From NCBI RefSeq assembly GCF_000702445.1, contig NZ_JNIF01000003.1:3348001-3412000 (forward strand): a DNA stretch of 64,000 nt, written 5' to 3'. The notes under the pieces are model-generated. The model saw only the letters and a program-made list of their open reading frames with translations. It had not been told where the DNA came from and did not search any database. The position numbers and the translations under genes are program-made. This document shows positions 17,101 to 26,316 of the stretch, piece after piece. This DNA is from Bryobacter aggregatus MPL3. Lineage in GTDB: Bacteria; Acidobacteriota; Terriglobia; Bryobacterales; Bryobacteraceae. Numbering within the stretch: position 1 is the first letter of the stretch; each line of letters starts with the position of its first letter.

Positions 17101-17833
17101 GATGGAAGCTGGCGATGTGAGGCTGCCTTACGGCAAACTGGAAAGCCCCGCTGCTGGAGCAGAGCTGTCAGGCTCGATCACAGTGAGCGGCTACGCGTTT
17201 GCCGATGACCTGCGCATCGTGGGCGTGGATACCCTGATTGATGGTGTTACTTATGGTCCCACCAGCTACGGTATGCCTCGCGCGGACATTTGCGCTGGTC
17301 TCTCGCCGCTGCCTGTGAACTGCCCGCTGCCTGGTTTCCGCTTCGTGTTCAATAGCCAGACGGTCGCCCCTGCGTTGCCGAATGGCAAGCATCAGATCCA
17401 GATCCGGGTTCGCGACGAATTGGGCCGTTCGACTCTGATTCCAGACACACCTGTAGAGTTCACCGTCAAAAACGACGCACTGGAAAAGCCGGTGGGCGTG
17501 CTCCTGACGCCGGGCGCGAATGAAGTCTTGTCTGGCATCGTGAAGATCTCCGGCTATGGCTATACGGCAACGGGCCGTATCACGGCGATGACGCTGCTTG
17601 TCGATGGGGCGGGTTGGAGCTCGATTCCCTTCAACCAGCCGCTGCCCGAAGTCTGCGCCACCCTCGAAGGCGTTTCTGCTTGTCCTAATATCGGTTTCTC
17701 GGTGAACTTCGATACCCGGAAGATTCCGAATGGCCCGCACATCCTTGGTGTTCAGATTGTGAACGACAAGGGCGGCTTCATCAACATTCCAACGGCCAAC
17801 AGCTACGGAACAAACGTGCTAATCCAGAATTAG
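14156..17833 (+). CDS. Secreted M36 (fungalysin-type) metallopeptidase with Ig-like C-terminal repeats
   Basis: 1225 aa. Signal peptide MKHLTLLFILSCCAGWAQ, an FTP-type propeptide (about 25-190), and a zinc peptidase domain with HEYTH at residues 380-384 (VIIHEYTHGVSRRL) and the third ligand Glu about residue 405 in GEAWSDFFG. After about residue 570 come beta-rich domains and three related units of about 100 residues (starting near VEVESPKANDKVK, GKLESPAAGAELSG and VLLTPGANEVLSG), each with a VDxLIDG-type strand and a CxxxxxxxxCP pair. They probably are cell-surface or substrate-binding Ig-like modules. The role is extracellular proteolysis. RNase T2 gene follows after 5 nt. Confidence 0.88.
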   Translation: MKHLTLLFILSCCAGWAQLPDAPGIYLAKEYQSAHNGVTHRVYQQRFQGIEVYGAAWVVNLDSNGEILNSAGTFYPDPGSVALPSQATAFESVRSAIRAVNPKLAERYAPLLSAKASAKGLRFAAASLGEDIDAELVWYPIRGALQPAWKFLITDEDGVNSFTTIVESATKMLLHNLPNTDFFQAKGLVFERESPQPNPTPGIRLTAAPPYVNRSVQPFPSSWVATNQTVGNNTITGQNLLGQSFITNPRVTSSTGLDFSFPLELGSGAGAGTLYPDASNTNLFYWVNRAHDLHYENGFDEAAGNFQQDNFGKGGTGGDPVLAYTHYGAQSVDRAVYNNAFFSSRGSQDGGAAMLAMYLGSSGRGGYLTDGALDAGVIIHEYTHGVSRRLANNVYSTFQGAAMGEAWSDFFGLEYTLPQGSPANGTYLVAEYFDQTWGTGDFRTRPYSTDPTVNSLTFANLGQVIAYPEVHADGEIWMEALWEARANLIAQLGEAEGRRRIRLLVLDGMKLMPPQGTMIDARDAILLADRVDFKGESQSQLWAAFAKRGLGALAYTSGGNTVHVHPSFAIPSAAAQFAFYDEKLTIGETVRILLSDLNNNKKSTLVQVLSDSGDLEDLLLTRTGTVFSGVLPSSGNALLSQNGTINLMPGDGVTAYYVDADDGTGKAKLVTTSATFTPPYALTALAPNFSFSGERDISFFAGSTVRLDIPFEFPFYDKKLRSMYVHLNGLISFGLPGAYTVSSCTDGLSLANYSGIAPLWAQLNYPRTASQGIFVSYPTPKSMTIRWSLETYTAFAVGRPVNFAVTLTDEGLIQVQYGPGNVDVGLALTGTGCGAAPVAGISPGRDSYSQRVVFAGYENTAVKYEPPFNSPSLPVVEVESPKANDKVKSLLTITGIVYDEKTALSRVDVLIDRVNRGRATLSVSRPDYCRANNVPGCPRVGFTATIDLKSLGLTPGPHTLALRATNIRGAFEQYPATPIPFEMEAGDVRLPYGKLESPAAGAELSGSITVSGYAFADDLRIVGVDTLIDGVTYGPTSYGMPRADICAGLSPLPVNCPLPGFRFVFNSQTVAPALPNGKHQIQIRVRDELGRSTLIPDTPVEFTVKNDALEKPVGVLLTPGANEVLSGIVKISGYGYTATGRITAMTLLVDGAGWSSIPFNQPLPEVCATLEGVSACPNIGFSVNFDTRKIPNGPHILGVQIVNDKGGFINIPTANSYGTNVLIQN

Positions 17834-17838
17834 TACTT

Positions 17839-18537
17839 ATGAGAACACTTCAACTCGCGGCGCTGGCCCTCGTCCTGGCTGCGCCGCCCGCCGTGTCGCA
17901 ACAATGCACAATTCCGGCCAATGTGCCGCGAACCAGACCCACTCGCATTGACTACGTCAACAAGGACATTGCAGTCGATTCCTATGGGCTCTCTATCAGT
18001 TGGTCGCCGCAGTTCTGCAACTCGCCCGCAGGCAAGAGCCCTGCGAACGAATGGCAATGTGCTGACCATAGCTTTGGCTTTGTTGTCCATGGTCTCTGGC
18101 CACAGTCCTCGGCCGCCACACGGAATAGCGAACATCCTCGCTTCTGCCAGGCGCCGCAGATGCTGCCGGCGAATGTGATCAAGCCGCACCTGTGTACGAT
18201 GGCCGGCGCACAGTTGATCCAGGATGAATGGAACAAGCACGGCTCCTGCGCCTGGCCGAATGCGACCGCTTATCTCGATCAGGTGGAGAAGCTTTACAAG
18301 AACCTCGTGCTCCCGGACTTGAAGCCAGGCCGGACAACCGCAGGCGCCGTGCGCAAGGCGATTGTCGATGCGAATCGAAGCAAGGGACTGCGGCCGGAGC
18401 ATACGGAAGTCCGCGTGATTTCTGGAAATCGCTTCTCGGAGTTCATGGTCTGCTATGACAAGGACTTCAAGTTTGCAGCATGTGCGAGTTCCGGGACGCC
18501 AGACTCGATCGAGATCAGCGTCGCGGCGAAGAAGTAG
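17839..18537 (+). CDS. Secreted ribonuclease T2 family protein
   Basis: 232 aa with signal peptide (MRTLQLAALALVLAAPPAVSQ). Both conserved active-site segments are present: CAS I FVVHGLWPQ with His about 84, and CAS II DEWNKHGSC with Glu about 130, Lys 133 and His 134. The enzyme cleaves single-stranded RNA through a 2',3'-cyclic phosphate. It is 5 nt after the M36 peptidase gene, so the two likely form a secreted scavenging pair. Confidence 0.92.
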   Translation: MRTLQLAALALVLAAPPAVSQQCTIPANVPRTRPTRIDYVNKDIAVDSYGLSISWSPQFCNSPAGKSPANEWQCADHSFGFVVHGLWPQSSAATRNSEHPRFCQAPQMLPANVIKPHLCTMAGAQLIQDEWNKHGSCAWPNATAYLDQVEKLYKNLVLPDLKPGRTTAGAVRKAIVDANRSKGLRPEHTEVRVISGNRFSEFMVCYDKDFKFAACASSGTPDSIEISVAAKK

Positions 18538-18682
18538 AAGTCATCTCATCCACCCAAACGGCGATATCCGATGATGTTTTGGCGAGATGAGTGCTGCACG
18601 GGACCTCAGCGATGCCCAGTCGGCGTCGCTGGATCCTTGGATGCTGAAGCCATTTCGGTGAAAGGATGTCTTGCGCAACGAA

Positions 18683-19108
18683 TCAAGCCGGTGGCGCGGG
18701 GAATACACCCAACTGCATCATCAATCCAAGCATGTCCATGATGATGCGCGTGTCTTTGATGCGCCCTTCTTCAATCCGATCGATGACGATGCCCCAAACC
18801 CGGACTTGACGGCCCGTTGCAGGCACTCCGAGGAACTCGTGCTGATGCGTGCCCACCCACTCAAAGCGGCTCACCACTTTGTCACCTTGCGCAATTTGTT
18901 CCTCGATCGCAAAGTTCAAATCCGGGAAGGAAGATCGCATGCCGCGAAGAATGTCCTTCAGCCCTTCCAGCCCGGGGCCCTGACCCGGAAACGGAACCAA
19001 CTCGACCACATCCTCCCACACAAAGCGCGACGCCGAGTCGATATTGCCCTGTGTGATTACTTCTTCCGCGAAGCGCCGAACCACTGCAGCATTTTCCTGT
19101 GTGCTCAA
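18683..19108 (-). CDS. SnoaL/NTF2-like protein
   Basis: 141 aa. Cone-shaped NTF2-like fold pattern: NAAVVRRFAEEVITQGNIDSA, a GPGLEGLKDILRGMRSSFPDL segment, then KVVSRFEWVGTHQHEFLGVPATGRQVRVWG and the final helix IMDMLGLMMQLG. It belongs to the SnoaL-like polyketide-cyclase/ester-cyclase group, most of whose members are uncharacterised. It is convergent with the RNase T2 gene; the 145 bp between them holds nothing recognised. Confidence 0.8.
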   Translation of the reverse strand: MSTQENAAVVRRFAEEVITQGNIDSASRFVWEDVVELVPFPGQGPGLEGLKDILRGMRSSFPDLNFAIEEQIAQGDKVVSRFEWVGTHQHEFLGVPATGRQVRVWGIVIDRIEEGRIKDTRIIMDMLGLMMQLGVFPAPPA

Positions 19109-19265
19109 TTCGATCTCCTCGATAGCAGGGGCAATTCTATCACTCGGTTTCCGTCATTTCGAGTGCGATGGTTTCTGCCGGGCGACGGATATGAGCGGAC
19201 GCAAGCCGGCTTCTCGATTTTCCATTTCAGGAGGTGTTCATGGGCCTGGCGTCGCAGAGCCCATG

Positions 19266-20900
19266 CTACTGGTAATTCACGAGAGTGGTGGAGCCGCTGA
19301 AGTAGCCGGTGATGCCCAGGTCCAGTCCTGTCGCACTGAAGCGGCTGAGACGGTTGTAATTTGTGATCTGCAGGTTGCCTGTGGGGATCGTCGAACCTGG
19401 ATTGACGAAGCTTGGCACCATTGCCGAGAGGACCGCCTGCGGAATGGTGAAGTGTCCAGCGCTCACCAGTTCCGTGCAGTTGAAGATGGTGACCACCGGG
19501 TCGGTGACCGCGGAGAGGATGGAGCTTCCTGTGATGACCACAAAGCCTCCTGTTGCGCCACCGGTCCAGGTGAGATCGAGGCTCTGGCTACGACTGACAT
19601 TTGCGATGCTGTCGCGGTTGGTCCAGTTGAGAGCAGGTGAACCATTCAGCGCGACGGCAAAGGGGCCCACATCGGTTCCGCCTGTCGCACTGATCCGGTA
19701 GCTTCCGCCTCCCTCCGCAAGGAAGAGGGTGTTCTCGGCCTTCGATCCATTCAGGAAGTAGGAGTTCGTTCCTTTGGTGAACGCTTTGGTTGTCCCGTCC
19801 GGAACTTGGAGGCTCACTGCCCCAGCGTCCAGATATTTCAGGATGGTGGGGCCGGCGATCGCGGAAGGCCGGTAGCTGCTCACAATGCAACTTCCAACCG
19901 AGCTTGTTCCAATGCCCCCATAGTTGGAATAGTCGAAGGGCGAGTAGCGCAGAAGGCTGACAACAGCGTTGTCCGTTAACGTCGTGCTCGCGGCGATGGG
20001 CGTGCCGGCGACGGTTGCGGCTGGAATTCTGCCATCGTAACGTCCCAGATAGAGTGTGGCGCTATTGATGCTGCCGCTTGTCGGAAGCTTGTCGATTTCA
20101 TCAGCTCCAAAGCCAGTGACATCGGAACAGGTTCTCCCGTTCTGCGCAACCGGGATCGTCACAAAATTGCTGACCGTGGTGCCGGTTCTGACAAATGCGG
20201 AGACATAGCAGCCCGACACCCCGTCCGGGATGACGACGTTGAACTGATCGAGCCCAGGATAGCTGGAGCGGCCATGATAGGCGACTGTCGCGAGTTTGTT
20301 CCCAATGTAGAACTCGAAGTTCCCGGTGGCGCTGCTCTTGGGTAATGTGATGAGGCGAGTCTCATCGTTTGCATCGGGTCCGTTGCCGGTGCCCCAGAAG
20401 ATCACGGTCTGGCCTGGGTTGGCCGCGTTTCGAATGCCGATGTATTGATAGTTTGCGTCATAGACGGCGGCAGCTCCATTGCCGGCGCCATTGAGGGTCA
20501 GCAGTCCAACGGCGCTTTGGGTGACGGTGAGCGCGAAGGGCGCGCTCGTGGCTCCGTTGTAGCTGACCGTCATCGTCGCATTGCCAACCGGCGTGGCGGA
20601 TGGCAGGATCGCGGCGATCTGCGTGGGAGAGACATAGTAAGGAATCGCCTCCGTGGTTGTCGGGCCCGCAGTGATTTTGATCGAGACGCCGCCCAGGTTC
20701 CTGTTCAGCGCAGGGTCGAAGCTCTGCGAGAGGACTCCGGCGGGAGCCATCCCCGATCCGTAGATCACGAGAATGGCTCCTTGCGCCACGGCATAGGATG
20801 GCGTGCCGGGAAGGTTGAAGCTGTAGTTGTTCTGCCAGCCGGTGATGACGGGTGCGGCAGTGGCACCAAGCGTTGTGATCAGGAGCAGGAAGGGCAACAT
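19266..20900 (-). CDS. Secreted protein with Solibacter-type (TIGR03437-like) domain
   Basis: 544 aa with signal peptide MLPFLLLITTLGATAAP. The N-terminal 250 residues contain the recurring pattern of this group: ILVIYGSGM, NLGGVSIKI, IPYYVSPTQIAAILPS, VIFWGTGNG, and DQFNVVIPDGVSGCYV with TVSNFVTIPV. The C-terminal half is beta-rich with two cysteines (CIVSSY, FNCTE). Probably cell-surface; function unknown. The ATG directly abuts the stop of the NHL-repeat gene (20901), so they are one unit. Confidence 0.8.
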   Translation of the reverse strand: MLPFLLLITTLGATAAPVITGWQNNYSFNLPGTPSYAVAQGAILVIYGSGMAPAGVLSQSFDPALNRNLGGVSIKITAGPTTTEAIPYYVSPTQIAAILPSATPVGNATMTVSYNGATSAPFALTVTQSAVGLLTLNGAGNGAAAVYDANYQYIGIRNAANPGQTVIFWGTGNGPDANDETRLITLPKSSATGNFEFYIGNKLATVAYHGRSSYPGLDQFNVVIPDGVSGCYVSAFVRTGTTVSNFVTIPVAQNGRTCSDVTGFGADEIDKLPTSGSINSATLYLGRYDGRIPAATVAGTPIAASTTLTDNAVVSLLRYSPFDYSNYGGIGTSSVGSCIVSSYRPSAIAGPTILKYLDAGAVSLQVPDGTTKAFTKGTNSYFLNGSKAENTLFLAEGGGSYRISATGGTDVGPFAVALNGSPALNWTNRDSIANVSRSQSLDLTWTGGATGGFVVITGSSILSAVTDPVVTIFNCTELVSAGHFTIPQAVLSAMVPSFVNPGSTIPTGNLQITNYNRLSRFSATGLDLGITGYFSGSTTLVNYQ

Positions 20901-22685
20901 TTAAGGACGTCCTATGACGATGTTCAGGTTTTGGCGATTGGAGATTCCATCGACCGTCAACTCGATGGGCTGATCTCCGGCGCTCACACTCGGGATGATC
21001 ACATTGAACTGATAGAGCCCAATGGTGCCGCCGACAATTCCTGCAAAGGATATTTCAGCCGGAACTCCTCCAATTTTCAATTGGTAGGGCAAGGTGAGCG
21101 AGGAGCCCTGTGCGGCGACCACTCCTGCGAGCGTGGGCGGACTGGTGGGGCCGCAACCGAGAGCGTAGATGGAAACGGTGGAGCCGGGTTTTGCTTCGAC
21201 AAAGGGGACACCGGCGATCATGTTTGGCCTGCCGATATAGGTCGTGAAATCCGGGGTCAGCGCAACGACGTACTGCTTGCCGTCGACGTTGAATAATGGG
21301 ACCGTTTGGAGCGTAGGCGAGAGGCGGCTGCGATTGATCGAAACGGGAGCGCTGGTGCCTAGCGGAGTTTTGACTTGCAAGGTGACGGCTCCGGTGGCCG
21401 TATCGTCCGGCGTGTTGATGTTGATCTGGGTTGGACTGATGTAGTAAATGAACGCAGGCTTGCCGTTGACGGTCACGCTGACGCCATCGAGCGCAGTGGG
21501 CGCATTGGCGCCATTGAAGTCCGTGCCGGTCCAGAGGCGTGTGGTGGTGCTGAGGTTTGCTCCATAGATCTCAAGATAGGTGTTGGAGGAGAATCCCGCA
21601 TTGCCGCTGAAGGAGGTGTAGACCGGGCCGTCGGCGCGAATCGTGGGGAAGGGAGGCGGGCTGATCTTGCGGACCTTGATGTTACCGTAATCGGTGATGT
21701 AGAGATTGCCGGAGCTATCGGTGGCGAGACCATAGTTGCTGCGCAACTGCGCTTTAGTGGCATCGCCGCCGTCACCTGACGCGCCTGCGGAACCCGTTCC
21801 TACATAGGTGCTGATCTTTCCACTGGCATCCACCTTGCGGACGCGGTTGTCGTTGGTGTCGGAGATGTAGATGTTGCCGTTGCGATCGACGGCAACACCA
21901 CCCGCCGAGCGGATCTGCGCGCTGGTGGCGGGACCGCCGTCTCCCGAGAATCCGGAGACGCCAGTGCCGGCGATTGTGGTGACTGTGCCATTCGGCAAAA
22001 TTTGACGGACGCGGGGATTGCCGTTGAGCCGTCCGTCGCTGTCGTCTGTGTAGTAGACCGTGTTGTCAGGACCGATGGCGACCCAGCCGGGTGCACCGTC
22101 GGCAGCGGTGGCCAATCCGCCGTTGCCGGACAGGGAGAGCTTTCCAGTTCCTGCAACGGTATGGATGAGGCCTGCAGTGTTGATCCGCCGCAGGCGAAGG
22201 TTGCCCGTGTCTGTGAAGTAGAGGTTTCCGATACTGTCCAAGGCCAAGCTGACAGGCGCGTTGAGTTTTGCCGAGGCGGCGGGGCCCCCGTCGCCGCTGA
22301 AGCCGGCTGTCGATCCCGCAATCGTCGTGATCGTGCCGTTCGGTGCGATCTTGCGGATGCGGTCGTTGCCTGAGTCCGCAATGTACACGGTGCCATCGGG
22401 CGCAACGGCTGTGCCTGCAGGGGAGTTGACCTGGGCACTACTGGCGGGGCCACCGTCACCGGTGTTTCCTGCCTTTCCAGTGCCGGCGAGGATCGTAACC
22501 ACACCGAAGGGATCCGTCTTATAGACATAGTGTTTTGTATAGTCGGCGTTATAGATGTTTCCGGCGGTATCAACGCTCACGTTATAGATGCGGCCCCAAC
22601 TGGTGTTGCCAGCCACCGTGGTGATGGTTTGGGCCGTCGAGACGAGACAAAGGGAAAGTGCCAGTACGATTCGGTTTAAGAGCAT
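20901..22685 (-). CDS. Secreted NHL-repeat beta-propeller with C-terminal Solibacter-type domain
   Basis: 594 aa with signal peptide MLLNRIVLALSLCLVSTAQ. At least six NHL repeats (about 20-345) recur with GDGGPA-x-SAQ-x-x-x-P-x-G and DSxGNLYxxDTGNxRxRK units, forming a beta-propeller. The C-terminal 230 residues are a TIGR03437-like domain (AYLEIYGANLS-like, YISPTQININTPD, YQFNVIIPSVSAGDQPIEL). Such proteins are abundant in Solibacter and presumed extracellular, possibly carbohydrate-binding. First gene of a two-gene unit, divergent from the sigma factor. Confidence 0.88.
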   Translation of the reverse strand: MLLNRIVLALSLCLVSTAQTITTVAGNTSWGRIYNVSVDTAGNIYNADYTKHYVYKTDPFGVVTILAGTGKAGNTGDGGPASSAQVNSPAGTAVAPDGTVYIADSGNDRIRKIAPNGTITTIAGSTAGFSGDGGPAASAKLNAPVSLALDSIGNLYFTDTGNLRLRRINTAGLIHTVAGTGKLSLSGNGGLATAADGAPGWVAIGPDNTVYYTDDSDGRLNGNPRVRQILPNGTVTTIAGTGVSGFSGDGGPATSAQIRSAGGVAVDRNGNIYISDTNDNRVRKVDASGKISTYVGTGSAGASGDGGDATKAQLRSNYGLATDSSGNLYITDYGNIKVRKISPPPFPTIRADGPVYTSFSGNAGFSSNTYLEIYGANLSTTTRLWTGTDFNGANAPTALDGVSVTVNGKPAFIYYISPTQININTPDDTATGAVTLQVKTPLGTSAPVSINRSRLSPTLQTVPLFNVDGKQYVVALTPDFTTYIGRPNMIAGVPFVEAKPGSTVSIYALGCGPTSPPTLAGVVAAQGSSLTLPYQLKIGGVPAEISFAGIVGGTIGLYQFNVIIPSVSAGDQPIELTVDGISNRQNLNIVIGRP

Positions 22686-22757
22686 GCGATATTCCTCTTC
22701 TCTAGCGAGAATGGTCTTTTATACTTGGCATTAAGCGAAACAAGGGTCGAACCCGTC

Positions 22758-23345
22758 ATGGCTCTCGAAATTTCTTTTACGCCCGAGGAATTGGCTCTCA
22801 GTGGCTTTGCTTCGTTCGCCACGGATCGAGCCGCCTTGGACCATCTGTTCAGCGTGACCTATGAAGAACTGCGCCGGCTTGCTTCGTTGGTGCGGCGGCG
22901 CGACCCGGGCGCGACACTGAGTCCAACGACCTTGGTGAATGAGGCGTGGATCAAACTGGCTCGCACTCCTGCTGTCGCACAGTTGAGTGACCTGCATTTC
23001 AAACGCATTGCAGCCCGGGCCATGCGGCAGGTACTGATTGCCGCAGCCCGCAAGCGCAATGCCGGGAAGCGAAGTGCAGGGCCCGGGATGAGTGTGACCT
23101 TTCATGAGAATCTCTCTGCCGGGGTGACTTGCGATGAAGAGTTGCTCGCGCTCGATGTGGCGCTGGAAGAGCTGGCGAAGATGAATCCGCGGCAAGCGCT
23201 GCTGGTGGAGGGACGCTTCTTCGGGGGCTTGGAAGTTGCGGAAATCACGCGCTTGCTGGGTGTGTCCGAGGCGACGGTGCTGCGAGACTGGCGTGTCGCG
23301 CGGGCCTGGCTCGCACAGCAGCTCGATCGGCAACTCCGTGGATAG
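22758..23345 (+). CDS. ECF-type RNA polymerase sigma factor (acidobacterial kinase-linked type)
   Basis: 195 aa from ATG 22758. Region 2 is SVTYEELRRLASLVRRRDPGATLSPTTLVNEAWIKL, and region 4 ALLVEGRFFGGLEVAEITRLLGVSEATVLRDWRVARAWL. The family (TIGR02999-like) usually precedes a Ser/Thr kinase with TPRs, as here; the kinase GTG overlaps the sigma stop by 8 nt. I infer that the kinase controls the sigma factor. The divergent secreted-protein pair shares the upstream region and might be a target. Confidence 0.88.
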   Translation: MALEISFTPEELALSGFASFATDRAALDHLFSVTYEELRRLASLVRRRDPGATLSPTTLVNEAWIKLARTPAVAQLSDLHFKRIAARAMRQVLIAAARKRNAGKRSAGPGMSVTFHENLSAGVTCDEELLALDVALEELAKMNPRQALLVEGRFFGGLEVAEITRLLGVSEATVLRDWRVARAWLAQQLDRQLRG

Positions 23346-25796
23346 CAGCCGTTGGGAGCAGGTACAGCAACTGTTCCATGCGGTGTCGGACTTGGAGGAG
23401 GAGCAGCAACTGGCTGCGCTGCGCGCACTGTGTCCAGAGGAAGGGCTGGTGGCAGAGGTGCTCGCGATGATCGGGCAAGACCGCAAGGCATCGGTACTGG
23501 ATGCGCCGCTCGAAGTGATTGCTGAGACGGTCTTCGAGGAAGAGGCCAGGCAGCAGATTGGCCCTTATACGGTTGAGCATCTGATCGGCGAGGGCGGCAT
23601 GGGCCGGGTGTTTCTCGCGCACCGAGCTGATCTCAATGTCCGCGCGGCGATCAAGATCCTGCGTGATGCCTGGATCTCTCCAGCTCGCCGCGAGCGCTTT
23701 TTGCAGGAGCAACGGACGCTGGCCCAACTGAACCATCCCAACATCGCGCGCCTGCTCGATGCGGATACCTTGACCGACGGCACGCCGTACTTTGTCATGG
23801 AGTATGTCGAGGGCCTCGACCTAATTCACTATGGTGCGGCGCTGGGAGTACGGGAACGTTTGGCACTCTTCCGGCAGCTTTGCCTCGCGGTTCAGTTTGC
23901 ACACCAGCAGGCGATTCTGCATCGGGATATCAAGCCCTCGAACGTCCTTGTGACGGCAGAGGGTACGGTCAAGCTGCTGGACTTTGGCATCGCCAAACAA
24001 CTCGATGTGCTCGATGTAACGCGAACAGGATTGAGCCTGATGACTCCGGCCTATGCCTCGCCGGAACAGATCCGAGGGGAGAGCCTTGGCGTGCGGAGTG
24101 ATCTGTACTCGCTCGGTGTGGTGCTCTCCGAACTGTTGCAGGGCTGTGAGATGACTGAGGACCTGCAGGTGCTTGTTGCGAAGGCGCAGCATTCCGACCC
24201 GGAGCAGCGTTATGCATCGGCTGAGGCGTTGCTGCGCGACATCGATCATTATCTGCGCGGAGAGCCGCTTGAGGCGCGCCCGGATTCCTTGGTCTATCGA
24301 ACGCGGATGTTGATCCGGCGGAATCGGACTGCGGTCCTGGCCAGTGCGGTGATGCTGGCAGGGTTAGTCTCCTTGGTGAGTTTTTTCTTGATGCGCCTAC
24401 AGACGGAACGGAACTCTGCGCTGGCAGAAGCGGCACGAGCGCAACGCATCCAACGCTTTATGTTGAATCTGTTTGAGGGTGGGGATCAGGAGTCTGGGCC
24501 AGCGAAGGATCTGAGTGTGGCGACTCTGATGGAACGAGGCCGGCAGCAGGCCAAGGTGCTGGACCAGGATCCCCAGATTCAAGCTGAACTCTACGAGACC
24601 TTGGGCGATATCCAACTGAAGCTGGGGCAGTGGAAGCAGGCGGAAGAGTTGTTCTCGGCGGCTGACGCGAAGATCCCGAATCGTTCGACGAATCTGGTCT
24701 CGCGAGGACTGTTGCGGGTCGATCAGGCTCGATTGGATGAGGCGGAAGGACTGATTCGTAGGGGGCTTGCAGAGGCGCAGCGAACGTTGCCGCCGGGGCA
24801 TCCGCAGATTGCAGAAGCGATGGAGGCGCTCGGCCGGGCGTTGGAGGAGAAGGGTAAGTACGACGAGGCGATTCGAGTGTTGGATGAGGCGGTCCGATTG
24901 CGTGCTGCGGGTTCGGGAGCGGACTTGGCGGGAAGCTTGTATGAACTGGCGAATGTTCATTTCTATGCAGGCCACTATGACGAATCCCAGGCGTTGAATC
25001 TACGCGTGTTGGCAATGCGGCGGAAGCTCTATGGGGAACGGCATCCGAGCTTGGCTGAGGCCTTGGTGAATCTAGGCGCCATCGAGCAGGAGAAGGGGAA
25101 CTACCAGAAAGCGGAAGACTACCAGCGTCAGGCTCTAGCTTTGACTCGTGCGTTTTATGGAGAAACGCATTACCGCACGGGGCCGGTTTGACGATGGTGG
25201 CGCGAGCGCTCGTGTTTCAGAAACGGAGTGATGAGGCGGCTGTGTTGCTGGGGCAGGCGCTTGCGGTGCAGGAACAGGTGTTTGGGCCTGTTCACCCACG
25301 TGTTGCGTCTGCGTTGAATGAAGTCGGAAATGTGGCAATGACACGGAATCGCCATGAAGAGGCGAGGACGGCATTCCGGCGGATGGCTTCGATTTATGAG
25401 GAAGTCCATGCGGGCAAGCACTACCTGATTGGGATTGCGAAAGCAAATCTGGCAAGTGCTTACATGGCGGACAAAGAGTATGTGAGGGCGGTGGCTTTGT
25501 TTCGCGAGGCGCTGGCGATGTATGCGCAGACGCTACCGCCGGGTCATCTGAATGTAGGAATTACGAGCATCAAGCTCGGCCGGGCGCTACTGCGGCAGAA
25601 GAAGTATGAGGAAGCGGAGACGGCGACCTTGACGGGCTACGAGATTCTAAAGAAGCTAACCTCGCCCTCGCTGAACTTTTTGCAGAACTCACGGTCGGAC
25701 TTAGGGGAGATCTATACGGCACTGGGGCAGCCGGAGAAGGCCGCGCGATACCGCGAAGAGCTTGCGGCGGTCGCGGCAAAAAGTCAGAAGCCATAG
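23338..25796 (+). CDS. Ser/Thr protein kinase with TPR repeats, interrupted by a frameshift at about 25175-25191
   Basis: The kinase frame starts at GTG 23338 and stops at 25191; the C-terminal TPR part continues in another frame to 25796. Kinase domain (about 75-335): GEGGMGRVFLAH, AAIKIL, HRDIKPSNVLV, LLDFGIAKQLD, and SPEQIRGE. One transmembrane helix lies near 345-365 (VLASAVMLAGLVSLVSFFL). The rest is a TPR array (EALGRALEEKGKYDEAIR; RALVFQKRSDEAAVLL). Reading CGCACGGGGCC with one extra G gives ...YRTGAGLTMVARALVFQ without a stop, so a single missing G explains the break. This may be a sequencing error or a real lesion. Likely partner of the overlapping sigma factor. Confidence 0.85.
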
Positions 25797-26166
25797 ATCT
25801 GAGTCTGCTTGACGCAGATCTGGCCTGTTTTTGCCCATTTCCGTGCATTCCAACTATCTGAAAGTAATAGAGATCAGTGCTCCGTAGGTTCGTTCCTTCA
25901 TTTTTGGGGTAGAAGTCTTGGCTCTTGCTTTCAAACGGAAGTGGAATGCGCGGAGACAGGTGTGGTGTCCAACGTTCTGGTAAGGATTCAGTTGTCAAAG
26001 AACCGAGGGCTGGGTTTGCACCCACCCGCACATAGTTTGCGCTGTGTGTGAAAGAATTCGGAAAGTGTGGAGGCTAAGTGGCGGGAAAGGCGGGAGAAAT
26101 AAAGTTTAGAAATCGGTGACCGGGGTAGTAAACATCTCGAGCTAAGGACGCGCGAACATGTTTATG
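25797..26166. other. 370-bp gap after the kinase; nothing recognised
   Basis: No family resemblance, RNA gene or clear hairpin terminator was recognised between the kinase stop and the start of the IS remnant at 26167. Confidence 0.5.
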
Positions 26167-26275
26167 TGTATTTAGCTGAAGATCTCCGGACACGAGGGCT
26201 TGTGGGCCTCGGTTGAGATTTGGTGAGTTCATGCTGCCATAGGTTGCGACTCGGCCAGTTTTTCATGAAGCACTC
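26167..26275 (-). mobile_element. Remnant of a related IS481-family element (right end, inverted)
   Basis: Begins tgtatttagctgaagatc and matches, with scattered substitutions, the right terminus of the intact IS copies. Read on the minus strand it contains the last codons of a related transposase (LHEKLAESQPMAA then stop, against LDGKIAQAQPMAA in the intact copies) and the terminal region. The divergence shows that an older element preceded the recent copy at 26317. The rightward limit is uncertain by about 10 bp. Confidence 0.75.
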
Positions 26276-26309
26276 CCGCTGAAGGAAAAACTCGAACGTG
26301 CACGTCTCG

Positions 26310-26316
26310 AGTTACT
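26310..26316. repeat. 7-bp target-site duplication of IS copy 1 (left)
   Basis: AGTTACT at 26310-26316 is repeated directly at 27588-27594, immediately outside the element. The leading A could belong to the element, giving 6 bp. Confidence 0.85.
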
